A DNA stretch of 55,362 bases from Lachnospiraceae bacterium (GTDB lineage Bacteria > Bacillota > Clostridia > Lachnospirales > Lachnospiraceae), in contig JAFSKG010000045.1 of assembly GCA_017449075.1 (NCBI GenBank), positions 1-55,362 of the forward strand. The letters are read 5' to 3'. Positions 7,402-16,243 of this stretch are shown piece after piece; position 1 is the first letter of the stretch; the number at the start of each line of letters is the position of its first letter. Under the pieces are notes generated by a model. It worked only from the letters and a program-made list of their open reading frames with translations, ran no database searches and was not told the origin of the DNA. Made by a program: the position numbers and the translations under genes.

Positions 7402-8724
7402 TCACTTTTGTTTAAATATTTTCTTAATAATCTCTCTACGTTTTGCTGCTTTCAATTTTTTGCTTCTCCTATTTACAACTTCTTTTGGTTTTTCTTTTAT
7501 TTCGCCCGCTTCAGTCAGTGCCATCTTTGTAAGAGTTGGTCCAATCAATTCATATATAAGTACTCCAAAAAGAGTTATATTTCTTATAAGTGTGCCATTG
7601 CTGCCTAGAGATCTCGCAACAATTGCACTCATTCCTAATGCTACACCCGCTTGTGGCAAAAGAGTGATTCCAAGATATTTTTTTATGACATCTTTACTTC
7701 CTACCATATCAGCACTAATTCTTGCTCCGATATACTTTCCAAATGACCTTGCTAATATGTAGATTATACCTACCAGTATAACTATTGAATTATTAAAAAC
7801 ATGTAAATCAAGTTCAGCTCCGCTTAAAACAAAAAACAAAACAAGAATAGGCTGCGACCACTTATCAGATATATCCATAAGCTCATCCGACAATGGACAA
7901 ATATTGCAAAATACTGTACCAAGCATCATACATACAAGTAATGGTGAAAATGAACCACCAAATCTTCCAAATTGAAAACTCGCTTTAGCAAAAGCTACAG
8001 TAAGTACTATAGCCCCTATGATTAAAATCAATCGATTTGTATTTGAATGGAATTTACTCTCTATATATGTAAGTATTATTGCAACTACACTACCTAACAA
8101 TAATGACATTACTATTTCAATAATTGGTTCAACTATTAAGTTTAATAGATTAGCACTGCCACTTATCATTGCCGAAGCTGTACCAAATGATGCTGCAAAT
8201 ATAACAAGCCCTACTGCATCATCAAGTGCAACAACTGGAAGTAGTATATCAGTAACTGGACCCTTTGCTTTATATTGTTTTATAACCATAATGGTTGCTG
8301 CTGGTGCTGTGGCTGCAGCTATGGCGCCAAGAGTTATAGCCATTGGCACAGTAACTATATTTGGCATCAGAGTGTGTACTATTAAAAGCGCTACATCCAC
8401 GCATAAAGTTGCCACAACTGCTTGAAACACACCAATGACAAATGCCTGTTTGCCAATATGTTTTAATTCACTAAGTTTAAACTCATTTCCTATAGCAAAT
8501 GCAATGAATCCAAGTGCTACATCAGAAATAATTGATAAACTTTCTACTTCTTCAAAACTTGTAAAACCTATTCTGTTTATACCAAGTTTCCCTAAAATAG
8601 ATGGACCAATTATCACCCCAACTATCAAGTATGCTGTAACATCTGGGAGTTTAAATATGTTAGTAATTCTAGTCATAAGTAGTCCTGCGAATAGCGCCCA
8701 CGAAATTAACAACAAATACAACAT
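7402..8724 (-). CDS. Cation/proton antiporter, CPA2 (Kef/NapA-like) family
   Basis: This is an integral membrane exchanger of about 440 residues with some 12-13 hydrophobic segments. The conserved core includes K-L-P-D-V-T-A-Y-L-I-V-G-V-I-I-G-P in the first helices and the P-V-V-A-L-D-D-A-V-G-L motif, whose paired acidic residues carry ions in CPA2 transporters. The C-terminus is a short basic cytoplasmic tail without RCK/TrkA-N domains, so ligand gating as in KefC is unlikely. Specificity for Na+ or K+ cannot be told from the sequence. It lies 12 bp downstream of the GT2 gene. Confidence 0.9.
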   Translation of the reverse strand: MLYLLLISWALFAGLLMTRITNIFKLPDVTAYLIVGVIIGPSILGKLGINRIGFTSFEEVESLSIISDVALGFIAFAIGNEFKLSELKHIGKQAFVIGVFQAVVATLCVDVALLIVHTLMPNIVTVPMAITLGAIAAATAPAATIMVIKQYKAKGPVTDILLPVVALDDAVGLVIFAASFGTASAMISGSANLLNLIVEPIIEIVMSLLLGSVVAIILTYIESKFHSNTNRLILIIGAIVLTVAFAKASFQFGRFGGSFSPLLVCMMLGTVFCNICPLSDELMDISDKWSQPILVLFFVLSGAELDLHVFNNSIVILVGIIYILARSFGKYIGARISADMVGSKDVIKKYLGITLLPQAGVALGMSAIVARSLGSNGTLIRNITLFGVLIYELIGPTLTKMALTEAGEIKEKPKEVVNRRSKKLKAAKRREIIKKIFKQK

Positions 8725-8736
8725 TATAAACCTTCT

Positions 8737-9513
8737 TTACCTATAAAAACTTTTTTTCTTATCTATAGTATAGACTGGATTGTCTTTAGTAACTTTGTTT
8801 ATATCCCTTAAAAACTTAGAGCGAGATAGTTCTGATGTTATGGCAAGCTTTGTTAGTTTTAAATAATTATATCTTGATGCTCCACTATGTCGCTCTCTAT
8901 TTTTATAATTTACAAATTTTATGTTTTTTGATTCTTTTTGAACAAAACTTCTTATGAATCTTAAAGTAGTCTGATATTTTGCTTTCACATTTTTTGCCAC
9001 CGACTTATCTATGGCAAAAAAATCAGATACATCTCTTGCATTTTTATTTCTCAAAATATATTTTGAAAACCAGTAGTATGCTCTTGAAGTAAATTTCTTC
9101 ATAAAACTAGCAGATTTATATTCTACTCTTCTAAGGAGTACACAGTCTGCACCGCCTTCAAATTTTTTCATAATCTCTGGTATCTTTGACGGTGGATTTT
9201 GTAAATCAACATCTATAAAAATCATATAGTCTGCCTTAGAAGTCTCAAGTCCTGCACACATCGCTGCTTCGTGACCAAAGTTATGGACGAAACTTAGGCA
9301 CGACACTTTAGCAATTTTATTCTTTACCTTATCTACTTTCTTTTTTAGTTCCAAAACTTTTTCGTAAGTCTTATCCGTACTTCCATCATTTATATAATAA
9401 ATGTTGTAATCATAGTTTTTGTCTTTCAAATATTTTTTTGCATCATCATAAAAAGCGAAGATATTATCTTCTTCATTATAACATGATACAATTATATCAA
9501 CCTTTTTCTTCAC
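8737..9513 (-). CDS. Glycosyltransferase family 2, polyprenyl-phosphate sugar transferase type
   Basis: The GT-A fold is clear: D-I-I-V-S-C-Y-N-E-E-D-N at the N-terminus, Y-I-N-D-G-S-T-D-K-T, and the D-x-D-like metal site F-I-D-V-D-L-Q-N-P-P. The order resembles dolichyl-phosphate mannose synthase and bactoprenol glucosyltransferases, but the two C-terminal membrane helices found in GtrB are missing (258 residues in all). It is ten bases downstream of an RfbH homologue, which points to surface polysaccharide or glycolipid decoration. Donor and acceptor are not predictable. Confidence 0.88.
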   Translation of the reverse strand: MKKKVDIIVSCYNEEDNIFAFYDDAKKYLKDKNYDYNIYYINDGSTDKTYEKVLELKKKVDKVKNKIAKVSCLSFVHNFGHEAAMCAGLETSKADYMIFIDVDLQNPPSKIPEIMKKFEGGADCVLLRRVEYKSASFMKKFTSRAYYWFSKYILRNKNARDVSDFFAIDKSVAKNVKAKYQTTLRFIRSFVQKESKNIKFVNYKNRERHSGASRYNYLKLTKLAITSELSRSKFLRDINKVTKDNPVYTIDKKKSFYR

Positions 9514-9523
9514 TATGCGAGCC

Positions 9524-10852
9524 CTATTGTGACACAGATTCGATTATTGTTTTTGCCATATATTTTATGCGGTCTTCATCAAGCCCCGGATACACTCCAA
9601 CTAAAAATGTGTCATTCATTATTTTATCTGTATTTTTTAAATCACCTATCACACGGTATTTACTGCCATCATTTCTTATGTCATCAAAACATGGTTGCTT
9701 AATTATATTTCCTGCAAATAACATTCTTGTCTGTACATTTTTACTTTCTATGTAACGAACAACTTTCTCTCTATCAATTCCATCCTTAACTGTGAGTATA
9801 AATGCAAACCAAGATGGTTTAGTTCCCTTTGTTGCCTTTGGCAACACAAAATATTCTTCCATTCCAGCATCTTCTAAAAGCTTATACAATAAATCAAAAT
9901 TGCTTCTTCTCTTTTCTACAAACGAATCAATCTTATCAAGTTGAGTCACACCTATAGCAGCTTGAAGATCTGTCGCCTTTAGATTATAACCAAAGTGACT
10001 GTACACATATTTGTGATCATAACCTTTTGGAAGTTCGCCATAAGTGCCATCATATCTATGATTGCAAGTGTTGTCAACACCGCTTGGGCATACACAATCT
10101 CTGCCCCAATCACGGAGCGAATTAATTATTTTGTGTAAAAGTGAATCATCAGTATATACTGCTCCACCCTCACCAGTAGTCATATGATGTGGTGGGTAAA
10201 AAGATGATGTGCCGATATGTCCTATGGTGCCAGTCTTTTTATAATGACCATCAATCTGAACTTCACATCCAAGTGCATCGCAGTTATCTTCTACAAGCCA
10301 TAAATTATATTTATCACAAAATTCTTTTACTTTCACTATGTCAAATGCATTTCCAAGAGTATGTGCAATAAACACAGCCTTCGTCTTATCTGATTTTGCC
10401 TTTTCCAAATCATCTACTTTTATATTATATGTAGGGATATCTACATCAATAAATACTGGCACTGCTCCAAATTGAATTATAGGTGCCACCGTAGTCGGAA
10501 AACCGCAAGCAACTGTTATTACTTCATCACCTTTTTTAATTCTTCTATCTTTTAAAAGTGGTGACGTCAAAGTTTCAAATGCCAAGAGGTTTGCTGATGA
10601 ACCCGAATTGACATAAGAAACATATTTTACACCAAGGTACTTTGCAAGTTTCTTTTCAAACTCATCATAATAATGACCTTGTGTAAGCCAAAACTCAAGT
10701 GCAGAGTCGACAAGATTTACAACTTCTTCTTCATCAAAAACTTTTGCACTATAAGGAATGCGGTCACCATCTTTAAATGGCTTCGCATTGATATTTGATA
10801 GATTTTCTTTCGCATAGTCGCGAACCAATTTTAGTATTTCTTCTTTACTCAT
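9524..10852 (-). CDS. rfbH: RfbH-type CDP-4-keto-6-deoxyglucose-3-dehydrase
   Basis: The protein (442 residues) is a DegT/DnrJ/EryC1/StrS fold enzyme of the RfbH/AscC/DdhC branch, which removes the C3 hydroxyl of a CDP-sugar using PMP and a [2Fe-2S] cluster. The usual PLP lysine is replaced by His, as expected, in F-Y-P-P-H-H-M-T-T-G-E-G-G (His222-His223). Cluster-type cysteines are visible at Cys191, Cys253, Cys255 and Cys263, with the C-x-C-x7-C spacing of the family. None of the partner genes for CDP-glucose synthesis (rfbF, rfbG) or the E3 reductase is in the window. The ribosome site AAAGG belongs to a palindromic repeat that also supplies the plsY stop codon. Confidence 0.92.
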   Translation of the reverse strand: MSKEEILKLVRDYAKENLSNINAKPFKDGDRIPYSAKVFDEEEVVNLVDSALEFWLTQGHYYDEFEKKLAKYLGVKYVSYVNSGSSANLLAFETLTSPLLKDRRIKKGDEVITVACGFPTTVAPIIQFGAVPVFIDVDIPTYNIKVDDLEKAKSDKTKAVFIAHTLGNAFDIVKVKEFCDKYNLWLVEDNCDALGCEVQIDGHYKKTGTIGHIGTSSFYPPHHMTTGEGGAVYTDDSLLHKIINSLRDWGRDCVCPSGVDNTCNHRYDGTYGELPKGYDHKYVYSHFGYNLKATDLQAAIGVTQLDKIDSFVEKRRSNFDLLYKLLEDAGMEEYFVLPKATKGTKPSWFAFILTVKDGIDREKVVRYIESKNVQTRMLFAGNIIKQPCFDDIRNDGSKYRVIGDLKNTDKIMNDTFLVGVYPGLDEDRIKYMAKTIIESVSQ

Positions 10853-10856
10853 TTTA

Positions 10857-10876
10857 ACCTTTCGGGCTCATCCTAC
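10857..10876 (-). repeat. GTAGG palindromic repeat between plsY and rfbH
   Basis: The minus strand reads TGTAGGATGAGCCCGAAAGG. Its TAG is the plsY stop and its AAAGG is the rfbH ribosome site. GCCCGAAAGG is identical to the end of the repeat at 43531-43562. Confidence 0.55.
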
Positions 10877-11589
10877 ATCTTATTTTCGGTGCCATGCTCT
10901 AGGCGAACTATATTTTCTTTGTGGCGGGCAATTCCAAGAATCATCATGATAAATATCTCTGGAAGCACAGCATATGCATAGTCAAAATTAAATGGATATA
11001 TTTTAAATATTGACATTACAAGTGATGATAAAAACATAATTATAAGTGCAAGTATAGATGCAAGGCTCACATAGCCAGTGAGTTTGCCTATTATTTTATG
11101 GATTAAGAATAACACTACTGCAAATGCCACATTGAAATATGCAACTACTGCAACTGTACAAGTTATCCCTTTGCCACCTTTAAATCCTGTAGTAAATGGG
11201 AAGTTATGTCCAAGTATTGCTCCAAGACCTGTAGTAAAAATTACAAATGGATCTCGAAGTGAATTATAATGTAGAACATTTAAATTTAAAGAAAAACCTT
11301 TAACAAGCATTGATGAAAAACCAACACTATTTCTTGCAAAGTTCAACTTTATAATTACATAGTGTGCAATTAATATAGGCAGTAATGTCTTAACAATATC
11401 AAGCACAAAAACTATTCTTCCATGAGTTTTACCAAGTATCCTACCTACATTGGTACTGCCTGGATTTCCTGAACCTATGTCAAAAATATTTACCCCATGG
11501 GCTTTACAATATAGATATCCAATTGGGATTGAACCAAATAGGTATCCGATTATTAACATTAATACTACATTAAATTCTAAACTATACAT
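10873..11589 (-). CDS. plsY: Acyl-phosphate:glycerol-3-phosphate acyltransferase PlsY
   Basis: PlsY transfers the acyl chain from acyl-phosphate to glycerol-3-phosphate in the membrane, the first committed step of phospholipid synthesis. The start at 11589 is chosen because it begins one base after the fba stop codon; the upstream extension to 11658 would overlap fba. Motifs are typical: a G-S-I-P-I-G-Y-L segment, then S-G-N-P-G-S-T-N-V-G-R, then G-H-N-F-P-F-T-T-G-F-K-G-G-K-G, with several hydrophobic segments. The C-terminus ends with a short hydrophilic tail. Translation is probably coupled to fba. Confidence 0.94.
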   Translation of the reverse strand: MYSLEFNVVLMLIIGYLFGSIPIGYLYCKAHGVNIFDIGSGNPGSTNVGRILGKTHGRIVFVLDIVKTLLPILIAHYVIIKLNFARNSVGFSSMLVKGFSLNLNVLHYNSLRDPFVIFTTGLGAILGHNFPFTTGFKGGKGITCTVAVVAYFNVAFAVVLFLIHKIIGKLTGYVSLASILALIIMFLSSLVMSIFKIYPFNFDYAYAVLPEIFIMMILGIARHKENIVRLEHGTENKM

Positions 11590-11590
11590 A

Positions 11591-12526
11591 CTAAATCTTA
11601 CCAGCACTGCCGAGCACATCTTTAATTTTGTGTGCAACCATATCTTTAACTGCTGCACGAGCTGGTTTTAAATATTGTCTTGGATCAAAATGGTCTGGAT
11701 GCTCTGCAAAATATTTTCTTATATTTCCTGTCATAGCAAGTCTTATGTCACTATCAATATTTATTTTACATACTGATAATTCTGCTGCATGACGAAGTTG
11801 GTCTTCAGGGATACCGATAGCATCTGGCATATGACCACCAAATTCATTTACCATCTTTACAAATTCTTGTGGCACACTTGATGCACCATGAAGAACTATT
11901 GGGAAACCTGGGATTCTTTTTGAGACTTCTTCAAGTATATCAAATCTAAGTTGTGGCTTTGTGCCTGGTTTAAATTTATATGCACCATGTGATGTGCCAA
12001 TCGCAATTGCAAGTGAATCACAATTTGTCTTACTTACAAATTCTTCAACCATACTTGGGTCGGTGTAAGACTGCTTTCCCTCTTCAACCACCACTTCATC
12101 TTCTATACCTGCAAGAGTTCCAAGTTCTGCTTCAACTACAACTCCATGAGCATGTGCATACTCTACAACTTTTTTTGTTCCTTCAACATTTTCTTCAAAG
12201 CTCTTTGAAGATAAATCTATCATTACAGAAGTAAATCCACCATCGATACAACTTTTACAAAGTTCAAAACTATCACCATGGTCAAGATGAAGTGCTATAG
12301 GCATGTCAGGGTAAAGCTTAACTGCTGCCTCTACAAGTTTTACAAGATAGGTATGATTTGCATACTCTCTTGCACCTTTTGAAACTTGAAGTATAACAGG
12401 GCTTTTGAGTTCTGAAGCTGCCTCTGTGATACCTTGAATTATTTCCATGTTATTGACATTGAAAGCGCCAATTGCATAACCTCCATCATAGGCTTTTTTA
12501 AACATTTCTTTTGTTGTAACTAACAT
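11591..12526 (-). CDS. fba: Class II fructose-1,6-bisphosphate aldolase
   Basis: The enzyme cleaves fructose-1,6-bisphosphate to the two triose phosphates in glycolysis. The zinc and active-site motifs are visible: the I-A-L-H-L-D-H-G-D segment, V-V-E-A-E-L-G-T-L-A-G, I-G-T-S-H-G-A-Y and I-V-L-H-G-A-S-S-V-P. The start at 12526 has GGAGG at correct spacing, whereas the longer frame start at 12538 would put the ribosome site inside the gene. Length of 311 residues is normal. A promoter and a hairpin followed by five T lie in its leader. plsY follows one base later. Confidence 0.96.
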   Translation of the reverse strand: MLVTTKEMFKKAYDGGYAIGAFNVNNMEIIQGITEAASELKSPVILQVSKGAREYANHTYLVKLVEAAVKLYPDMPIALHLDHGDSFELCKSCIDGGFTSVMIDLSSKSFEENVEGTKKVVEYAHAHGVVVEAELGTLAGIEDEVVVEEGKQSYTDPSMVEEFVSKTNCDSLAIAIGTSHGAYKFKPGTKPQLRFDILEEVSKRIPGFPIVLHGASSVPQEFVKMVNEFGGHMPDAIGIPEDQLRHAAELSVCKINIDSDIRLAMTGNIRKYFAEHPDHFDPRQYLKPARAAVKDMVAHKIKDVLGSAGKI

Positions 12527-12552
12527 ATTTACCTCCACATATATTTTTCATA

Positions 12553-12584
12553 CCAAAAACCAGCATCCCCTATCTGGGAAATGC
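12553..12584 (-). terminator. Hairpin with T-run between rarA and fba
   Basis: On the minus strand a GCATTTCCC/GGGGATGC stem with a small bulge and AGATA loop is followed by TGGTTTTTGG. It may end rarA transcripts. It also lies downstream of the putative fba promoter, so it could act as an attenuator in the fba leader. Confidence 0.45.
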
Positions 12585-12603
12585 CTACATAATATATACT
12601 ATT

Positions 12604-12631
12604 ATTATAGCATAAAATACTATAAACTCAA
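12604..12631 (-). promoter_or_regulatory. Putative sigma-A promoter of fba-plsY
   Basis: On the minus strand TTGAGT (12626-12631), a 16-bp spacer and TATAAT (12604-12609) precede fba, giving a leader of about 70 bases that includes the hairpin at 12553-12584. Confidence 0.6.
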
Positions 12632-12642
12632 CACTTTACTAT

Positions 12643-13959
12643 CTATTTCTTTCTGCCAATCTTCTTAAAATACTCTCTTATCTTTTCTTCATAACCTATA
12701 TCTGTAGGCTCATAAAATTTCACATCTTTAATCTCATCAGGCAAATACTGTTGGTCCACATAGTGATTTGGATAGTCGTGAGCATATTTATATCCAATGC
12801 CTCTACCAAGATTTTCTGCACCCTTATGCGTACCTCTTAGATAACTTGGTATAGTTAAATTTCCTTTTTCATTCACTATCTCCATCGCCTTTTCTAAGCC
12901 AAGATAAGAAGCATTTGACTTTGGAGATGAGGCGATATAAGTTGCGGCTTGTGCTAAGATGATTCTCGCTTCAGGAAGCCCAACTCTTTCTACCGCTTGA
13001 GCCGCTGATGTAGCGACACATATTGCCATAGGATTTGCATTTCCAACATCTTCTGATGCAGATATCATCATTCGTCTTGCGATAAATTTTATATCTTCAC
13101 CAGCAGCAAGCATCTTCGCAAGATAGTAGAGTGCAGCATCAGGGTCTGATCCTCGAAGTGATTTTATAAATGCACTTATAGTATCGTAGTGATTGTCGCC
13201 ATCTTTATCATATTTTATTGCTCTCTTCTGTATACACTGTTCTGCGACATTTAAGTCTATGTTGATAATACCATCTTTTCCTTTTTCGGTTGTAAGAACT
13301 GCAAGCTCAATCGCATTTAATGCTGCTCTAGCATCACCATCTGAAACTCTAGCCAAAAAATCTGCTGCATCGTCAGTTATTTTTGCATTAAATGATTTTA
13401 CTCCCTTGTCAGATTCAAATGTCCTATGTATCAAAGTTAAAATATTTTCTTTGCTGAGTGGCTTTAACTCAAATATTCTTGAACGAGATAAGAGCGCACT
13501 ATTAACTTCAAAATATGGATTCTCTGTAGTGGCACCAATTAGAATTATCGTTCCATCTTCCACATAAGGAAGTAAATAATCTTGTTGCGATTTATTGAAT
13601 CTGTGTATCTCATCTATAAATAAAATAGACTTACTTCCTTTGGTAGCGATATTTTGTTTAGCCTCTTCAACAACTGCTTCCATATCTTTCTTACCTGCAG
13701 TTGTAGCATTAACTTGATAGAAGTTTGCCTTAGTAGTATTTGCAATTACTTTTGCAAGTGTAGTCTTCCCAACTCCAGGCGGCCCATACAGTATTATAGA
13801 ACTTAATTTATCAGCTTTTATCGCACGATAAAGAAGTTTGCCCTCGCCAATTATTTCTTCTTGACCTACAACCTCTTCAAGTGTAGTTGGCCTCATACGA
13901 GATGCAAGCGGTGCTTCGTTCTCTTTCCACTTTTCTTCCATGTAATCGAATACGTTCAT
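12643..13959 (-). CDS. rarA: Replication-associated recombination protein A (RarA/MgsA), AAA+ ATPase
   Basis: RarA is a clamp-loader-like ATPase that acts at stalled replication forks. The protein has 438 residues. It shows the R-P-T-T-L-E-E-V-V-G-Q-E sequence at the start, Walker A in L-Y-G-P-P-G-V-G-K-T-T, Walker B in I-L-F-I-D-E-I-H-R-F-N, and sensor 1 in G-A-T-T-E-N-P. Its C-terminal tetramerisation region includes the typical R-G-S-D-P-D-A-A-L-Y-Y-L-A and K-G-A-E-N-L-G-R-G-I-G-Y-K-Y-A-H-D-Y-P segments. It is divergent from the liv operon. Confidence 0.96.
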   Translation of the reverse strand: MNVFDYMEEKWKENEAPLASRMRPTTLEEVVGQEEIIGEGKLLYRAIKADKLSSIILYGPPGVGKTTLAKVIANTTKANFYQVNATTAGKKDMEAVVEEAKQNIATKGSKSILFIDEIHRFNKSQQDYLLPYVEDGTIILIGATTENPYFEVNSALLSRSRIFELKPLSKENILTLIHRTFESDKGVKSFNAKITDDAADFLARVSDGDARAALNAIELAVLTTEKGKDGIINIDLNVAEQCIQKRAIKYDKDGDNHYDTISAFIKSLRGSDPDAALYYLAKMLAAGEDIKFIARRMMISASEDVGNANPMAICVATSAAQAVERVGLPEARIILAQAATYIASSPKSNASYLGLEKAMEIVNEKGNLTIPSYLRGTHKGAENLGRGIGYKYAHDYPNHYVDQQYLPDEIKDVKFYEPTDIGYEEKIREYFKKIGRKK

Positions 13960-14173
13960 AGGTTTATTATTATAGCAAATATTTCAATATTTATATAGGT
14001 TAAGAGCATATAACTTTTTATAACCGCTTGCTAATACTACACATTAGCATTTAGGCATATAACTTTTAGTTATACCTATATGATATATTTGAACAAAAAG
14101 TTATATCAAGTATTGTTTTTTATGCCATTTTTTAGTATATTTATTCTACAACTTTTTAGGAGGATTTTATCAT
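13960..14173. promoter_or_regulatory. Divergent rarA/liv control region with repeated ATATAACTTTT sites
   Basis: This 214-bp gap holds GCATATAACTTTT twice in direct orientation (14006-14018 and 14055-14067) and ATATAACTTTT once inverted (14096-14106). A seven-base-pair hairpin TGCTAAT/ATTAGCA lies at 14029-14049. I saw no T-box or other known riboswitch. The repeats are candidate binding sites for a regulator of the amino acid transporter. Confidence 0.45.
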
Positions 14174-15358
14174 ATGAAAAAACTTTTATCTGTACTTCTT
14201 GCTTTAACACTTGCTACTACACTTTTCGCATGTGGACAAAAGCAAGCTACAAACACTACTGCAGAGACTACTGCTGCAGCAACAGAGGCACCACAAGTAT
14301 TCAAAGTTGGTGGTATTGGACCTATAACTGGAGGTGCAGCCGTATATGGACAAGCTGTACAAAATGGAATTAAAATAGCTATAGATGAAATCAATGCAAA
14401 TGGCGGTTTTAATGGTTATCAAGTTGAATATCATTTTGCCGACGACGAACACGATGCTGAGAAAGCTGTCAATGCTTACAACTCACTTAAAGACTGGGGT
14501 ATGCAATTATTAATTGGAACTACTACTTCTTCACCTTGTCTTGCAGTTGCAGACAAGACAGTTGCAGACAACATGTTCCAAATTACTCCATCTGGTTCTG
14601 CAGTTGATTGTACTGCAAACCCAAATGTATTCAGAATGTGTTTCTCAGATCCTGACCAAGGTATTGCATCAGCTCAATACATCGACAGCCACAACCTTGC
14701 AAAGAAAGTAGGAATCATCTACGATGCGTCTGATGTATACTCTACAGGTATCTATGAGAAATTCGTACAAGAAGCAGCTGGAAAGAATTTTGAAGTAGTT
14801 GCTGAAGAGCAATTCACTGCAGATTCTAAGACTGACTTCACTACTCAACTTACAAAACTTAAAGCAGCAAATGCTGACCTCGTATTCTTACCATTCTATT
14901 ATTCAGAGGCTGCACTTGTTCTTAATCAAGCAAAGCAAATGGGATATGCACCAACATTCTTTGGATGTGATGGTATGGATGGTATCCTTACACTTGAGAA
15001 CTTTGACAAATCTCTTGCAGAAGGACTTATGCTCCTTACTCCATTCTCAGCAGATGCTACTGACGATTTAACAGTAAACTTTGTTGGTGAATATCAAAAG
15101 AGACATGGCGAGATTCCTAACCAATTCGCAGCTGACTCTTATGACTGTGCATATGCACTTAAGCTTGCAATTGAGAAGGCAAATGTAACACCAGCAAGTT
15201 CTGTTTCAGACATTTGCAATGCTGTAAAATCAGCTATGACTTCTATCACACTTAAAGGTCTAACTGGTGATAGCATTAGCTGGAAATCAAACGGAGAACC
15301 AAATAAGACACCAAAAGCAGTTGTAATCAAAGATGGTGCTTATGTATTAGCAAATTAA
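14174..15358 (+). CDS. livK: Branched-chain amino acid ABC transporter, substrate-binding lipoprotein
   Basis: The product is the extracellular lipoprotein that captures leucine, isoleucine or valine (or a related ligand) for the LivHMGF permease. It has a lipoprotein signal ending in L-F-A-C (Cys16), then a low-complexity Thr/Ala/Glu linker, then a type I periplasmic-binding fold starting K-V-G-G-I-G-P-I-T-G-G. An AGGAGG ribosome site precedes the ATG by about nine bases. It is the first gene of a five-gene operon with gaps of one or two bases between later genes. Confidence 0.94.
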   Translation: MKKLLSVLLALTLATTLFACGQKQATNTTAETTAAATEAPQVFKVGGIGPITGGAAVYGQAVQNGIKIAIDEINANGGFNGYQVEYHFADDEHDAEKAVNAYNSLKDWGMQLLIGTTTSSPCLAVADKTVADNMFQITPSGSAVDCTANPNVFRMCFSDPDQGIASAQYIDSHNLAKKVGIIYDASDVYSTGIYEKFVQEAAGKNFEVVAEEQFTADSKTDFTTQLTKLKAANADLVFLPFYYSEAALVLNQAKQMGYAPTFFGCDGMDGILTLENFDKSLAEGLMLLTPFSADATDDLTVNFVGEYQKRHGEIPNQFAADSYDCAYALKLAIEKANVTPASSVSDICNAVKSAMTSITLKGLTGDSISWKSNGEPNKTPKAVVIKDGAYVLAN

Positions 15359-15360
15359 TT

Positions 15361-16242
15361 ATGGATTTTTTAACATATTTTGTAAACGGGCTTAGTCTCG
15401 GATCAATATATGCAATTATAGCACTTGGCTATACCATGGTTTATGGTATAGCCAAAATGCTTAATTTTGCACATGGTGATGTGTTAATGATTGGATCATA
15501 CATCACTTTTGTTTTTATGAGTCAAATGGGTATTAATCCAATTATAAGTGTATTGCTTGCAGCTATTTGTTGCACATTTATAGGTGTTATTATAGAAAGA
15601 ATTGCCTATAAACCACTAAGAGGAGCAAACTCACTCGCAGTTCTTATAACTGCAATTGGCGTCTCTTATTTTTTGCAAAATATTGCACTACTTATATTTG
15701 GAGCAAATACTAAAAGTTTCAAGAGTATTGTTACTATTCCTCCACTAAAACTCTTTGGTGGACAACTAATAATTTCTAGTGAAAGTATAGTAACCATAAC
15801 TCTTTGTATAGTTATAATGCTTGCACTCACAACATTTATCAATAAAACAAAAATGGGTCAAGCGATGCTTGCAGTTTCTGAAGATAGAAGTGCAAGTACT
15901 CTTATGGGTATAAATGTAAATGGAACTATTGCAATGACATTTGCCATAGGATCATTTTTAGCTGCCTTTGCTGGAGTTTTACTTTGTTCTGCTTACCCAA
16001 CTCTAACTCCTACAACAGGTGCTATGCCTGGTATCAAAGCATTCGTTGCAGCCGTTATCGGTGGCATCGGTTCTATACCTGGTGCATTTATTGGAGGACT
16101 TATTCTCGGAGTCCTTGAAAATTTATCTAAGGCATATATTTCTGCCCAGTTATCTGATGCGATAGTATTTTCAGTTTTGATTATAATGCTTCTTGTAAAA
16201 CCATCAGGAATACTTGGCAAATCAAATATAGAGAAAGTATAG
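15361..16242 (+). CDS. livH: Branched-chain amino acid ABC transporter permease LivH
   Basis: This is an integral membrane permease of 293 residues, with the family opening N-G-L-S-L-G-S-I-Y-A-I-I-A-L-G-Y-T-M-V-Y-G and the L-N-F-A-H-G-D motif. About eight hydrophobic segments are present. The late G-G-I-G-S-I-P-G-A-F-I-G-G motif is the loop that contacts the ATPase in LivH/LivM proteins. It begins two bases after the livK stop. Confidence 0.95.
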   Translation: MDFLTYFVNGLSLGSIYAIIALGYTMVYGIAKMLNFAHGDVLMIGSYITFVFMSQMGINPIISVLLAAICCTFIGVIIERIAYKPLRGANSLAVLITAIGVSYFLQNIALLIFGANTKSFKSIVTIPPLKLFGGQLIISSESIVTITLCIVIMLALTTFINKTKMGQAMLAVSEDRSASTLMGINVNGTIAMTFAIGSFLAAFAGVLLCSAYPTLTPTTGAMPGIKAFVAAVIGGIGSIPGAFIGGLILGVLENLSKAYISAQLSDAIVFSVLIIMLLVKPSGILGKSNIEKV

Positions 16243-16243
16243 T

